From SHVO01 sp050250575 (lineage in GTDB: Bacteria; Pseudomonadota; Alphaproteobacteria; Rhodospirillales; Rhodospirillaceae), in the NCBI GenBank assembly GCA_050250575.1, contig JBFWOJ010000003.1, positions 62,001 to 126,000 on the forward strand: 64,000 nt of DNA, given 5' to 3'. How positions within the stretch are numbered: position 1 is the first letter of the stretch; each line of letters opens with the position of its first letter. Shown here piece by piece: positions 16,016 to 25,114 of this stretch. Both the position numbers and the translations under genes were made by a program. Below the pieces are notes generated by a model. It made no database searches. It saw only the letters and a list, made by a program, of their open reading frames with translations, and was not told where the DNA came from.

Positions 16016-16161
16016 CGCTTCCTAAGAGGTGCAAAGACCCCGAAGCGGACATACCTACGCGATATTTTCGCCATAATACCCGCGTGATATGACCGCGGGT
16101 GAGAACTACGGGGGCACCACAAGCGTTAGGACACCTACCTATCCCCGGAAAGAGAGGTTTC

Positions 16162-16893
16162 GTGGCTTACCGCATCGCTTTGGTCGACGACGACCGCAAC
16201 ATCCTGACATCCGTGTCCATGGTGCTCGAAGCCGAGGGCTTCGGCGTCACCCAATACCGCGACGGCGCCGATGCCTTGCGCGGCATGACCACCGAAATGC
16301 CCGACCTCGCCATCCTCGACATCAAGATGCCGCGCATGGACGGCATCGAGCTTCTGCAGAAGCTGCGGGAAAAAAGCCCGCTGCCCGTGATCTTCCTGAC
16401 TTCGAAGGACGATGAAGTGGACGAACTGCTCGGCCTTCGCATGGGCGCCGACGACTACATCAAGAAGCCGTTCTCACAACGCCTCCTGATCGAACGCGTA
16501 CGCGCGGTATTCCGCCGGCTCGAAGCGCAGAAGCAGATGGACAGCCCGGGCGTGTCGGCCACGTCGCTCAAACGGGGCGAACTGGTACTCGACCCCGCGC
16601 AGCACCTGTGTCTGTGGAAGGGCGCGGCGGTGAACCTGACGGTCACGGAATTCCTCATCATCCAGGCCCTTGCACAGCGGCCGGGCCACGTGAAGAGCCG
16701 CGACCAGCTGATCGATGCCGCCTACGGCGAGCATATCTACGTCGACGACCGCACCATCGACAGTCATATCAAGCGCTTGCGCAAGAAATTCCGCGAAGTG
16801 GACAAGGATTTCGGGCATATCGAAACCTTGTACGGTGTCGGCTACAAATATAACGAAACCAACGGCACGACAGCGGCCTCGACCGAAACGTAA
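16162..16893 (+). CDS. chvI: Response regulator ChvI
   Basis: A 243-residue OmpR-family regulator. Receiver domain: VDDD acidic pocket, phospho-acceptor Asp53 in AILDIKMPRMDG, FLTSKDD, and Lys in YIKKPF. C-terminal winged helix ends in DDRTIDSHIKRLRKKF...ETLYGVGYKY. The GTG at 16162, preceded by AGAGAGG, gives the conserved N terminus VAYRIALVDDD. Upstream in-frame ATGs would add an unrelated 21 residues. With the kinase 45 bp downstream it forms the ChvGI/ExoS-type acid and envelope sensing system of alphaproteobacteria. Confidence 0.95.
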   Translation: MAYRIALVDDDRNILTSVSMVLEAEGFGVTQYRDGADALRGMTTEMPDLAILDIKMPRMDGIELLQKLREKSPLPVIFLTSKDDEVDELLGLRMGADDYIKKPFSQRLLIERVRAVFRRLEAQKQMDSPGVSATSLKRGELVLDPAQHLCLWKGAAVNLTVTEFLIIQALAQRPGHVKSRDQLIDAAYGEHIYVDDRTIDSHIKRLRKKFREVDKDFGHIETLYGVGYKYNETNGTTAASTET

Positions 16894-16938
16894 GTCGCCC
16901 GCGCGCCGGCCGGCGACGAGAAATAGGGATTCCTGGCC

Positions 16939-18657
16939 GTGAACGCGGACGGCGACTTTCGCCTGGATGATCTTCGCATCAAGTCCGCTGCCAGTACGGC
17001 CGACGCCGCCACCGGCAAGCGCGGGCGTTTGCGGCGGATGTTTTCGCCGCTGACGCTGCGGATCCTCGCCGTCAACCTCACCGCGCCGGTCCTGCTCGTC
17101 CTTGGCCTCCTGTTCCTCGATCAATATGAGGACACGCTGATCGCCGCGGAGCTCGACGACCTAAAAACCCATGCCGAGGTGATTGCCGCCTCGATCGGCG
17201 AAGGCGCCGTCATCGTCTCGGACACGGACGGAATCCCGATGTTCACGACCGAGGGCGCGACGCGTGTGATCGACCCGGATTCCGCGCGGCAGCTCTTGCG
17301 CCGCCAGGCGTCGTTTGCACGCTTGCGGGCCCAGCTGTTCGACCGCGACGGAAAGCTGTTGGCGGACTCGCGCCTCCTGCAAGGGCCGGGCGGAGAAGTC
17401 CAGGTGCAAGACCTGCCGCCGATGGAAAGCAACCCGGTGCTGCGCATCGCCAAGGAGATCTACGACAATACGATCGGACGGCTCACCATCGATCGTACGC
17501 TCGAGCCGTACAACGATCAGATGCGCGCGAGCGGCCCCGACTATAAAGAAGTGATGGCGGCGCTGCAGGCGGGGGATTCCGGAAGTTCCGTGCGATTGCG
17601 CGAGGACGGACAGAAGGTCCTTTCGGTCGCGGTGCCCGTGCAATTCTACAAGCAGATCGTCGGCGCACTTCTGGTGTCGCGCGACGGGCGCAACGTCGAT
17701 CAGCGCATGTTCGCGGTGCGCGGCTCGATCCTCGGCATGTTCGCCTGGGTGCTGGCCCTGACGGTGCTCACGTCTCTGTTCCTCGCGAGCACGATCGCAC
17801 GCCCGGTGCGGCGTCTGGCCACATCGGCCAAGCGCGTGCGGGATTCCAAGAATCGCCAGCATACGATTCCGGATCTCTCCAAGCGCAACGACGAGATCGG
17901 CGAACTCTCGGAAGCCTTGCGCGACATGACTGAATCCCTCTGGCGCCGCATGGACGCCACGGAGCACTTCGCCGCGGACGTCGCCCATGAAATCAAGAAT
18001 CCGCTCACCTCGCTGCGCAGCGCCGTCGAGACGGTCGGACGCGTCAAGGATCCCGAGCAGCAGAAACGGCTGATGTCCATCATCATGGACGACGTCGCCC
18101 GCCTCGACCGCTTGATCTCCGAGATATCGGACGCGTCGCGGCTGGATGCGGAAATGTCGCGCGCCGAAATGTCGCCGGTGAAGATCAAACCCCTGGTCCA
18201 GGCGCTCGCGGAGGTCCAGAACGCCAACGACAATCCGGATGCACCGCGTGTGCATGTGATCGAGGACGCGCAAAAAGGGCCCGGCGAGCTGGTGGTCTTC
18301 GGCCTCGAGAGCCGCATCGGCCAGGTCTTCCGCAATCTCATCGGCAACGCGGTTTCGTTCAGCCCCCCGCGAGGGACGATTTGCATCCGGGCCGGCCGCC
18401 AGGGCCGCTACGTGATCGTGACCGTCGAAGACCAGGGACCCGGCATTCCAGCGGGCAAAGAAGCCGCCATCTTCGGCCGGTTCTATTCCGAACGGCCCGA
18501 GGGAGAGAAGTTCGGCACGCACTCGGGTCTCGGGCTTTCGATTTCCAAGACCATCGTCGAAGGCCATCGGGGCCAGATCTACGCCGAGAACATCATCGGC
18601 GACGACGGCTCCGTGCGCGGCGCGCGTTTCGTCGTTCTCCTGCCGGCGGCGCACTAA
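16939..18657 (+). CDS. chvG: Sensor histidine kinase ChvG
   Basis: A 572-residue membrane kinase (GTG start). TM1 at about residues 48-64, a periplasmic sensor domain, and TM2 at about 263-281. A HAMP linker follows (ARPVRRLATSAKRVRDS), then HisKA with phospho-acceptor His350 in VAHEIKNPL, then HATPase_c with N box (FRNLIGNAVSFS), G1 (EDQGPGIP) and G2 (HSGLGLS). The sensor domain and order match ChvG/ExoS. In related genomes it responds to acid or periplasmic stress and is inhibited by ExoR; exoR is not in this window. Confidence 0.95.
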   Translation: MNADGDFRLDDLRIKSAASTADAATGKRGRLRRMFSPLTLRILAVNLTAPVLLVLGLLFLDQYEDTLIAAELDDLKTHAEVIAASIGEGAVIVSDTDGIPMFTTEGATRVIDPDSARQLLRRQASFARLRAQLFDRDGKLLADSRLLQGPGGEVQVQDLPPMESNPVLRIAKEIYDNTIGRLTIDRTLEPYNDQMRASGPDYKEVMAALQAGDSGSSVRLREDGQKVLSVAVPVQFYKQIVGALLVSRDGRNVDQRMFAVRGSILGMFAWVLALTVLTSLFLASTIARPVRRLATSAKRVRDSKNRQHTIPDLSKRNDEIGELSEALRDMTESLWRRMDATEHFAADVAHEIKNPLTSLRSAVETVGRVKDPEQQKRLMSIIMDDVARLDRLISEISDASRLDAEMSRAEMSPVKIKPLVQALAEVQNANDNPDAPRVHVIEDAQKGPGELVVFGLESRIGQVFRNLIGNAVSFSPPRGTICIRAGRQGRYVIVTVEDQGPGIPAGKEAAIFGRFYSERPEGEKFGTHSGLGLSISKTIVEGHRGQIYAENIIGDDGSVRGARFVVLLPAAH

Positions 18658-18834
18658 ATGAACAAAATCGTAAACTTGCGCGCCGCGCGCAAACGCAAGG
18701 CCCGGGAAAAGGCCGAGACCGAGGCCGCGGCGAACCGCGCCAAGTTCGGACGCAGCAAGGCCGAGAGAGAGCGCGACAAGAAAGCCGCCGATCTGCTCCT
18801 CCGCGCGGTCGAGCACAGCAAGCTCGACAAATAG
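18658..18834 (+). CDS. DUF4169 family protein
   Basis: A 58-residue, highly charged protein beginning MNKIVNLRAARKRKAREKAE. It contains the ANRAKFGRSKAERERD segment characteristic of DUF4169, a small alphaproteobacterial family. The start codon directly follows the chvG stop, with no base between them, and the stop is 1 bp before the ApbE start. It is therefore co-translated with both. It is predicted to be one long basic helix. Function unknown. Confidence 0.85.
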   Translation: MNKIVNLRAARKRKAREKAETEAAANRAKFGRSKAERERDKKAADLLLRAVEHSKLDK

Positions 18835-18835
18835 A

Positions 18836-19690
18836 ATGATGCGCGCGAGGCCCCTGCTCGGCACCCGCGTGGACATCCGCGTCGAGAATCCCGACCCGGA
18901 CGCCGCCAACGCCGCCATCGACCGGGCGTTTGCGGCGATTGCCGATGTCCATCGGCTGATGAGTTTTCACGAGGCGGCGAGCGATGTGTCCCGCCTCAAT
19001 CGCGACGCATCGCGCCAGACGGTCACGGTGGATGCGAGGACCTTTGAAGTCCTGCGCCGCGCGAGCGAATTCTCCGCGCGCAGTGCGGGACTGTTCGACA
19101 TCACCAGTGCAGGGCGGCTCGTGAAATGGGGTTTCCTGCCACAGCCTGAGAACGCGCCGCCGCCGGCCGCCAGCGCTACGTGGGAGGACATTATCCTCGA
19201 CGCGCCGGATCGCGTGCGTTTCCGCCGGCCGCTATGGGTCGATCTCGGCGGCATCGCCAAGGGCTATGCGGTCGATCAGGCCATCGCCGCGATGGGCTCA
19301 GACTCCCAGATTCAAGTGTACGTCAACGCCGGCGGAGATCTGCGCCTGGCGGGCCCGCATGCCGAGGCGGTGCGGCTACGCTCGGCGATCGAAATGGATG
19401 CGGTGCCGGTGATCGAGTTGGAGGACGGGGCGCTCGCCAGCAGCAGCGGCTGCGAGCACTTGCGCGCGCACGCGGACGGGCATGTCGGCCCGCACGTCAA
19501 CGGCCGCACTGGAACGAGCGTCGGCACCGATAGCTTTGCCTCCGTCGTGGCCGCGGATTGCACCACGGCGGACGCCCTGACAAAGGTCGTGCTCGCCGCC
19601 GGCGCGGCTGCTGAACCAATTCTTGGCCATTTCGGTGCAATCGCCTATTTCTATGCGCCGGACGCCGGCTGGCGGACTCTAGGCGCGTAA
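18836..19690 (+). CDS. apbE: FAD:protein FMN transferase (ApbE family)
   Basis: A 284-residue ApbE-fold protein without a lipoprotein signal, shorter than the usual 320-350. It keeps RPLLGTRVDIRV at the start, DLGGIAKGYAVDQA, VNAGGDLRLAG and the Mg/FAD-binding C-terminal ASVVAADCTTADALTKVV. ApbE enzymes attach FMN covalently to Thr/Ser of secreted redox proteins. The absence of a visible signal peptide is notable, since most act outside the cytoplasm. The likely target is the FMN-binding protein two genes downstream. Confidence 0.9.
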   Translation: MMRARPLLGTRVDIRVENPDPDAANAAIDRAFAAIADVHRLMSFHEAASDVSRLNRDASRQTVTVDARTFEVLRRASEFSARSAGLFDITSAGRLVKWGFLPQPENAPPPAASATWEDIILDAPDRVRFRRPLWVDLGGIAKGYAVDQAIAAMGSDSQIQVYVNAGGDLRLAGPHAEAVRLRSAIEMDAVPVIELEDGALASSSGCEHLRAHADGHVGPHVNGRTGTSVGTDSFASVVAADCTTADALTKVVLAAGAAAEPILGHFGAIAYFYAPDAGWRTLGA

Positions 19691-19705
19691 GGGAATTCGA
19701 GTTCA

Positions 19706-20164
19706 ATGAGCGAGCGAGGTGAGCGCGGCCCGTTGAAATTGCCACGGGGCCGACGGTGGACGGTTTACGGCGTTGCGTTTGCGACCTGGTTCACGGGCGT
19801 GCTCTGGCTCATCTATCACTACTTCATGACGACGGAAGGCCGGTTCGGACCGCAGACCCACCCGCTCGAACCGTGGTGGAAGGCCATTCACGCCGGCGTC
19901 TCGTTCTTCGCCGTCGCGGTCCTGGGCCTTTTGTGGGCCGTGCATATCCTGCGGGGCTGGAATGCGAACTGGCGCCGCTGGTCGGGCGGAACGCTGGCGG
20001 GATTTTTCTTCATCCTGACGGTGACCGGATACGCGCTGTACTACATCTACATGATCGACGAGGCCTGGCGCGCATGGACCTCGATCATCCATTGGGCCCT
20101 CGGCCTCGCGTCCATCTTGGCGTTTTTTGTGCACTGGTTGTCGAAGTCCAGGCCGCGAAACTAA
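19706..20164 (+). CDS. Four-helix membrane protein, PepSY-associated/b-type haem-like
   Basis: A 152-residue protein with four transmembrane helices (about residues 20-40, 62-82, 95-116 and 125-145) and histidines in or near them (His38, His62, His80, His119, His133). This arrangement fits a small membrane cytochrome b or PepSY-associated TM protein. It sits between ApbE and an FMN-binding protein, 15 bp after apbE, which suggests it passes electrons across the membrane to the flavoprotein. Haem binding is inferred, not shown. Confidence 0.75.
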   Translation: MSERGERGPLKLPRGRRWTVYGVAFATWFTGVLWLIYHYFMTTEGRFGPQTHPLEPWWKAIHAGVSFFAVAVLGLLWAVHILRGWNANWRRWSGGTLAGFFFILTVTGYALYYIYMIDEAWRAWTSIIHWALGLASILAFFVHWLSKSRPRN

Positions 20165-20210
20165 CAGGTTATTGATGAGGCGCCGCGCGGCCCTGTGATA
20201 CGTTGAAACC

Positions 20211-20759
20211 ATGCGTAGCAAGTTCTTCCTTTATCCAGCAGCCATTGTCGCCGGCATCGGCGCAGGCCAACCCGCGATCGCCGGCGCCCAATATCTGACG
20301 GTCGAACAGGCGCAGGCGCTGCTCTATCCCAAAGGCGCCACCTTCACCGAAGACTTCCGGCTGCTGACCGACAAGCAGATGCGCGATATCCGCGAGTTCA
20401 GCGGCATCGAGCTGCGCGACCGCAAAGTGCGCGCCTGGCGGGTCTCCAACGGCGACTGGTTCTTCGTCGACCATGTGCTGGGCAAGGACGACACGGTCTA
20501 TTATGCGCTGGCCCTGTCCGCGAAAGGCGAGGTCAAAGGCATCGAGATCATGGAGTGCTGGGAGCTTTACTCCAAAATTCGGCTGCCCGAGTGGCGCGCG
20601 CAGTTCGTCGGCCGGAAAGACGGCGGGCTGCGCCTCAAGGGCGATATCGAAAACATCACCGGCGTGACCCTATCGGCCAAGCACATCACCGAAGGCGTGA
20701 TCCGCATGCTGGCGACGCACACGCTGGTGTTCTCCGACGCGGCCGCCCAAGGCGGCTAA
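20211..20759 (+). CDS. Secreted FMN-binding domain protein
   Basis: A 182-residue protein with a signal peptide (cleavage near AIAG-AQ) and a C-terminal FMN_bind domain. The motif DIENITGVTLS at 145-155 corresponds to the ApbE flavinylation site (S/T-G-A-T-x-S/T), with Val in place of Ala and Ser155 as the likely attachment residue. The middle contains GEVKGIEIMECWE, the usual strand pair of the FMN_bind fold. It completes the apbE / membrane / FMN-binding module. Confidence 0.85.
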   Translation: MRSKFFLYPAAIVAGIGAGQPAIAGAQYLTVEQAQALLYPKGATFTEDFRLLTDKQMRDIREFSGIELRDRKVRAWRVSNGDWFFVDHVLGKDDTVYYALALSAKGEVKGIEIMECWELYSKIRLPEWRAQFVGRKDGGLRLKGDIENITGVTLSAKHITEGVIRMLATHTLVFSDAAAQGG

Positions 20760-20958
20760 GCCACCCCTTACTTTCGCCACAGTTGGTTGCGCCGGCGTCC
20801 TAATCTCGCCTTGAACAGTGGCGAGAATGCCAAGCGACCGGGGAATCGTCGTCCGCTCAGTTGCGGCCGACGGATTGTTGACACTTTTTAACGTCATCTC
20901 TCGCAGCGCTCCGTGCGTAATGGAGCTTCGACTTTGCCGATGACGAAAGGGGGAATCA

Positions 20959-21765
20959 TTGCATCTTCCCAAATTCTTCCCGCTTGCGGGCGTCTACGCC
21001 GCGGTTCTCAGTGCGTGTGCGCCGAATTATTCGCCGAATATCTATTCGAGCAACGCCGTCCAGCTGGCAAACAAAGTCGAAGCCGGAACCATCATCGGTT
21101 TTCGTGAAGTGAAGATCAGCGCCAACGGCAATATCGGCACCGTCACAGGCGGCGCCGTCGGCGGCGTGCTGGGCGCGGAGTATGCGAATTCGGCATTGGT
21201 GGCCGTGGGCGGAACGACCATCGGCGGAATGGTCGGCAATGCGCTGGAGCATGCCGCGCGCGACACCACCGGCTGGGAGTACATCATCCGCAAGGACAAC
21301 GGCGACATGCTGTCGGTGACGCAGCGCGAGGCAGCCCCGCTGGCGCTCGCTCAACGCGTCCTCGTCATCATGGGTCCGCAAGCGCGTGTCGTGCCGGATT
21401 ATTCGATTCCCCAGGAGCCCAAGGTCGTCGCCGCGCCGGTCGACGAAAAGAAGGAAGCCAAGGTCGAGCCCGTAAAGGTCGAGGTTGTGCTGTCCTTGCC
21501 GCCAGGGGTCACCGTGCAGCCGAAGGCCGAGGATGTAAAAGCGGCAGCGGTCGAGGAACCGGCGCCCGCGCAACGACCGGCCCCGTTCGAGGAACGTCTC
21601 CTCGATGCGGTCACCGCGTCCCTGCCGCTGGCGGAAGTGTTCACGCCCGATGCCGCGGTCGCAGCGCCCACCGCCGGAACAGCACCCGAGGCGGCCGCAG
21701 AATTGGCGAGCGAACCGGTGGACGATCCAAGCGCCACGCCGGATGCTCCGGCAAGCGAGCGGTAG
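20959..21765 (+). CDS. Glycine-zipper outer-membrane lipoprotein (SlyB/Pcp-like)
   Basis: A 268-residue protein starting at TTG 20959 behind a strong AAAGGGGGA ribosome-binding site. The signal ends in lipobox VLSAC (Cys20). Residues 55-95 are a glycine zipper (GTVTGGAVGGVLGAEY...GGTTIGGMVGNALEH) as in SlyB/Pcp. The last 110 residues are an unusual low-complexity Ala/Pro/Glu/Val tail absent from typical SlyB. A TTGACA element at 20878-20883 may be its -35 box. Probable role in envelope integrity. Confidence 0.82.
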   Translation: MHLPKFFPLAGVYAAVLSACAPNYSPNIYSSNAVQLANKVEAGTIIGFREVKISANGNIGTVTGGAVGGVLGAEYANSALVAVGGTTIGGMVGNALEHAARDTTGWEYIIRKDNGDMLSVTQREAAPLALAQRVLVIMGPQARVVPDYSIPQEPKVVAAPVDEKKEAKVEPVKVEVVLSLPPGVTVQPKAEDVKAAAVEEPAPAQRPAPFEERLLDAVTASLPLAEVFTPDAAVAAPTAGTAPEAAAELASEPVDDPSATPDAPASER

Positions 21766-21785
21766 ATAAAGCGCCCGAAGCGCTC

Positions 21786-22715
21786 CTACGGGACCGCCGT
21801 CGCTTTCGATGCGAAAAGCTTTGGACCCAACGTATTGAAGGCCAAGCCTGCGATGATCAGGCCGCAGGCGACGATCTTCCATGGCGGCAAACCTTCGCCC
21901 AGAAGCGCGACGGACGCGCCAATGCCGAAGGCCGGGACGAGCAAGGATACGGGCGCGATCATTGCCGCCGGATGGCGCGCCAAGAGCCAGCCCCACGCGG
22001 TGTAGCCAAACAGCGTGTTGCCGAAGGATTGCCAGAGAACGCCGGCCCAGGTGGCTAGATCCGCGGTCCTCAAAGCTTCGTGGATGGCGGGCCAGCCGTC
22101 AAAAACGAAGGAAAGCACGGCCAGCGGCGGAATGGCGAAGGCGCTGGCCCAAACGACGTACGCGAGCATGTCCACCTGGCCGGCGTGCCGCGCGACGGTG
22201 TTGCCGCCGGCCCAGCCGGCCCCTGCAAGCAGCACGAGCACAAGGCCGAGCATCGTCGCACTGCCGTCGGTGAAGACCGCGATGACGACAACGCCGCTGA
22301 CCGCCACCAGCAGCGCGAGCCACTGAAAGGGTTGGACCTTCTCGCCGTTGAACCAGATCGAAAGGCCGATGGTGAAGAACACCTGCATCTGCACCACGAG
22401 AGAGGCCAGACCCGGCGAGATGTAGCCGTCGACCGCAATGTAGAGCAGCGCAAATTGCCCGACGCTGATGAGCAGGCTGTAGGCGGCAAGCTGCTTCCAC
22501 GGCACCGACGGCCGCCTGACGAAAAAGGCTGCCGGAATAAACACAAAGATAAAACGCAGGCAGGCGAACAGCAGCGGGGGAAGATCATTCAACGTCGTCT
22601 TGATGACGACGAAGTTGGTGCCCCAAACGGCGACCACCGCGAGCGCGAGCAGCATGTGGGAGAGCGGCAGCGGGCGTGCGGGCAAACGGGTCCACCAAAA
22701 TGACTTGGTCCCCAC
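21786..22715 (-). CDS. EamA/DMT family transporter
   Basis: A 309-residue protein with ten hydrophobic helices in two EamA repeats. The first opens VWGTNFVVIKTTLNDLPPLLFACLRF and the second is AGAGWAGGNTVARHAGQVDM. It resembles amino-acid metabolite exporters of the drug/metabolite superfamily. The GTG at 22715 is the longest start. The family usually begins only a few residues before the first helix, so the ATG at MLLALAVV (about 20 residues in) is an alternative. Substrate unknown. Confidence 0.85.
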   Translation of the reverse strand: MGTKSFWWTRLPARPLPLSHMLLALAVVAVWGTNFVVIKTTLNDLPPLLFACLRFIFVFIPAAFFVRRPSVPWKQLAAYSLLISVGQFALLYIAVDGYISPGLASLVVQMQVFFTIGLSIWFNGEKVQPFQWLALLVAVSGVVVIAVFTDGSATMLGLVLVLLAGAGWAGGNTVARHAGQVDMLAYVVWASAFAIPPLAVLSFVFDGWPAIHEALRTADLATWAGVLWQSFGNTLFGYTAWGWLLARHPAAMIAPVSLLVPAFGIGASVALLGEGLPPWKIVACGLIIAGLAFNTLGPKLFASKATAVP

Positions 22716-22794
22716 ATTCTTAGCCGGTTCGGCGTGGCAAGGTTAGAGCCGCCGCGCACAACCCTGTGCTGCGGCCCCGGCATGGGTCGCCAAA

Positions 22795-22826
22795 GAAAAA
22801 GCCACGCCGGGAGGACCCGGCGTGGC
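22795..22826 (-). terminator. Rho-independent terminator of the amidohydrolase gene
   Basis: On the minus strand an 11-bp perfect stem (GCCACGCCGGG with CCCGGCGTGGC, 4-nt loop, 22801-22826) is followed by TTTTTC. It lies 28 bp past the stop of the amidohydrolase. Confidence 0.93.
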
Positions 22827-22853
22827 GTTCATCTGCTTGTAGCAAATCTGAGT

Positions 22854-24080
22854 TTACGGATAGGCCTTGCGGTCGACGGCAACGCCTTTCAAGTAAACCG
22901 CATTGATCTTGCGCGTGTTCTTGATGTCTTCGAGCGGGTTGCCGTCGAGCACCAGGAGGTCCGCGGTCTTGCCTGCGGCGATCGTGCCGGAATCCGGAAT
23001 ACGCAGGAATTTCGCTGCGTCGCCGGTGGCGGACACAATCACCTTCATCGGGGAGACACCCGCGAGCACCATGTCTTCCATCTCAAAATGGGGTGCGTAA
23101 GGTGTGTTGCCGTCGGTGCCCATGACGATGATGCTGCCGGCGTCGACCATCTTCTTGAGATTCCGCGCTTGGATGGCGTGGCCCTTGGCGGCGCCTTCGT
23201 TGGCGACATTCCCCGCCTCGACCTTGGCGTATTCGGCCGCCGGCAAGGACGCCTTCAGCCATGAGACATCGGCGACCGCGCCGCGTGCGCCCATATTCGG
23301 GTTGAGCACGAAGTTGGGCTTCTGCTTCAAGAGGCCGATGAACTCATCGTCGACGTCGGTGTCGCGCACGCCGTGGGCGAACCCATCAACGTTGGCGCGA
23401 AGCAGGCCCTTGGCATCGGCGAGGTCGAAGATATGCGCCGTGACGCGCAGACCCGCCTTGTGAGCGGCATCGATGATCGGACCATAGAGATCGGGCGTCA
23501 GCTTCTTGTACTTCTCGTCGCGATCGTCGACCCAGATCTTCACGATGTCGACCTTCTTCGCTGCAAGCTCGCCGACCGCTTTGGTGCCTTCGGCGGCGGT
23601 CGTGATCCAGTAGGGTTCCTGGCCGCGGCCCGGTTCGGGCATCGTGATCCCGCGGCCCGCGGTGAAATAGCGCGGCGAGCCGGCGGGCTGCGCCGCACGG
23701 AATTGGAACGGCACGTCGGTGTTGTCGATGCCGAGGCTCATGGATGCGCTGACGCCGAAGTAGGCGCGGCGTTTCATGTCCGCCTCCAGACCCTCTTTGG
23801 TCTGGCTGAGATGCTCATGCGTATTGATGAGCGCCGGCATGATGGTCTTGCCCTTGGCGTCGACACGCGTGGTCCCCGCCGGCGCCTTCACGCTCGCGGC
23901 CGGTCCCACCTGCGTGATCCGGCCTTTCTCGACCACGACGGTCGCATTTTCGATCGGCGCGCTGCCGTCGCCGACGATCACCCGTGCACCTTCGAAAACC
24001 AGATTCTGCGCGGCCGCCGGGCCGGCAAGTCCGACCGCGGCTGTAAGTGCGACAGCTGCGGCGAGTTTCAGATTTCGCAT
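22854..24080 (-). CDS. Secreted amidohydrolase family protein
   Basis: A 408-residue protein starting at ATG 24080 with GGAGGGAGG just upstream. Signal peptide cleaved near GPAAA-QN. Superfamily motifs: metal pair in INTHEHL, metal-bridging Lys region VKIWVDD, His in LRVTAHIF and GFAHGV, final Asp in MGTDGN. The PDSGTIAAGKTADLLVLDGNPLEDI block is the conserved C-terminal sandwich. It belongs to the same broad group as the 2619-3953 hydrolase but is clearly a different protein. Periplasmic; substrate unknown. Confidence 0.9.
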   Translation of the reverse strand: MRNLKLAAAVALTAAVGLAGPAAAQNLVFEGARVIVGDGSAPIENATVVVEKGRITQVGPAASVKAPAGTTRVDAKGKTIMPALINTHEHLSQTKEGLEADMKRRAYFGVSASMSLGIDNTDVPFQFRAAQPAGSPRYFTAGRGITMPEPGRGQEPYWITTAAEGTKAVGELAAKKVDIVKIWVDDRDEKYKKLTPDLYGPIIDAAHKAGLRVTAHIFDLADAKGLLRANVDGFAHGVRDTDVDDEFIGLLKQKPNFVLNPNMGARGAVADVSWLKASLPAAEYAKVEAGNVANEGAAKGHAIQARNLKKMVDAGSIIVMGTDGNTPYAPHFEMEDMVLAGVSPMKVIVSATGDAAKFLRIPDSGTIAAGKTADLLVLDGNPLEDIKNTRKINAVYLKGVAVDRKAYP

Positions 24081-24193
24081 GAACGCCTCCCTCCACGAGA
24101 TTGGGCGGTCACTGTAGCGCATTCCAAATCCGGGAAAAAAGCCCTGCCGCGCTGCATTCGTGTGACTATTGCGCACACACGCGATCGTGAGCT

Positions 24194-25096
24194 TCAGCCC
24201 GTAAGTACAAAGCCCATGAGAAAAGGAAGCAGGAAAAAAGCAGTGAGCGTGGAGATCACGACCATCGCGCCGACCTCTTCGTGTCTGCCGCCGTAACGCA
24301 AGGCGAACAAATAAGAGAATACCGCCGTCGGCATGGAGGATTGAATCAGCACGACGCCGCGCACCGGTCCTTGCAGGTCCAATGCCGTGACCAACCCAAG
24401 CGCGACGGTGAACCCAAGACCCAGGCGCAACAGAGAAAGCGAAAAGGTGCGCGTGAAGGTGACGATGCGAAGGCGTGCGAGCGAGGTACCGAGGGAGATC
24501 AACATGAGGGGAATCACCATGCGCCCGACGGCGTCGGTCGTCGTCATGATCCATTCCGGCGGCGTGACGTCCACGGAAAGACAGGCGATCGCGATGCCGA
24601 TGCTCCACAGCACCGGACTACGCAGAAGGAAGGCGGGATGCACCTGGCCGGAGGCCACCGCCTGACCGACGGTCATTTGTGAAATCGACATCGCGCAAAA
24701 GAATGCGACCGCGAGAGAAAGACCGGTGTTGCCGAAGGCCAGGAAGCACAGGGGCAAGCCCATGTTGCCTGCGTTCGGAAAAACCATCGCCGGCCAATAC
24801 GTCTTCAGCTCCAGGCGCAAGAGTTTCAAAATTCCCGCGGCGAGAACGCCGACACCGGCGAGCATTGCCAAGCCTGCCCCTGCGATCTCGCCAAGCGCCG
24901 TCAGCTCCGGCCGGCGGGTGAGGAGCGTCGAGAACAAGAGGCAAGGCGTTCCGACGTTCAGGATCAGGTCGGTGATGGTGTTATTGTCGAACGGCATACG
25001 CAGCCGCACCCAGGCAAAGCCGATAGCGGCCATGATCAGAACCGGCGCGATGATCGTGAAAATCTGCTGGAGCACGGGCCGCTGCGCGATGATCAA
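24194..25096 (-). CDS. AEC family (auxin efflux carrier-like) transporter
   Basis: A 300-residue protein with ten hydrophobic helices in the AEC pattern: IFTIIAPVLIMAAIGFAWVRL opens helix 1, FPNAGNMGLPLCFLAFG is the conserved mid-protein motif, and IQSSMPTAVFSYLFALRYG lies near the end. The TTG at 25096 or the GTG seven codons later are both possible starts. The former leaves only 18 bp to the divergent hprK. Substrates of bacterial members are small organic anions, not auxin specifically. Confidence 0.87.
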   Translation of the reverse strand: MIIAQRPVLQQIFTIIAPVLIMAAIGFAWVRLRMPFDNNTITDLILNVGTPCLLFSTLLTRRPELTALGEIAGAGLAMLAGVGVLAAGILKLLRLELKTYWPAMVFPNAGNMGLPLCFLAFGNTGLSLAVAFFCAMSISQMTVGQAVASGQVHPAFLLRSPVLWSIGIAIACLSVDVTPPEWIMTTTDAVGRMVIPLMLISLGTSLARLRIVTFTRTFSLSLLRLGLGFTVALGLVTALDLQGPVRGVVLIQSSMPTAVFSYLFALRYGGRHEEVGAMVVISTLTAFFLLPFLMGFVLTG

Positions 25097-25114
25097 AGGA
25101 TTCGAACTCGTAAC

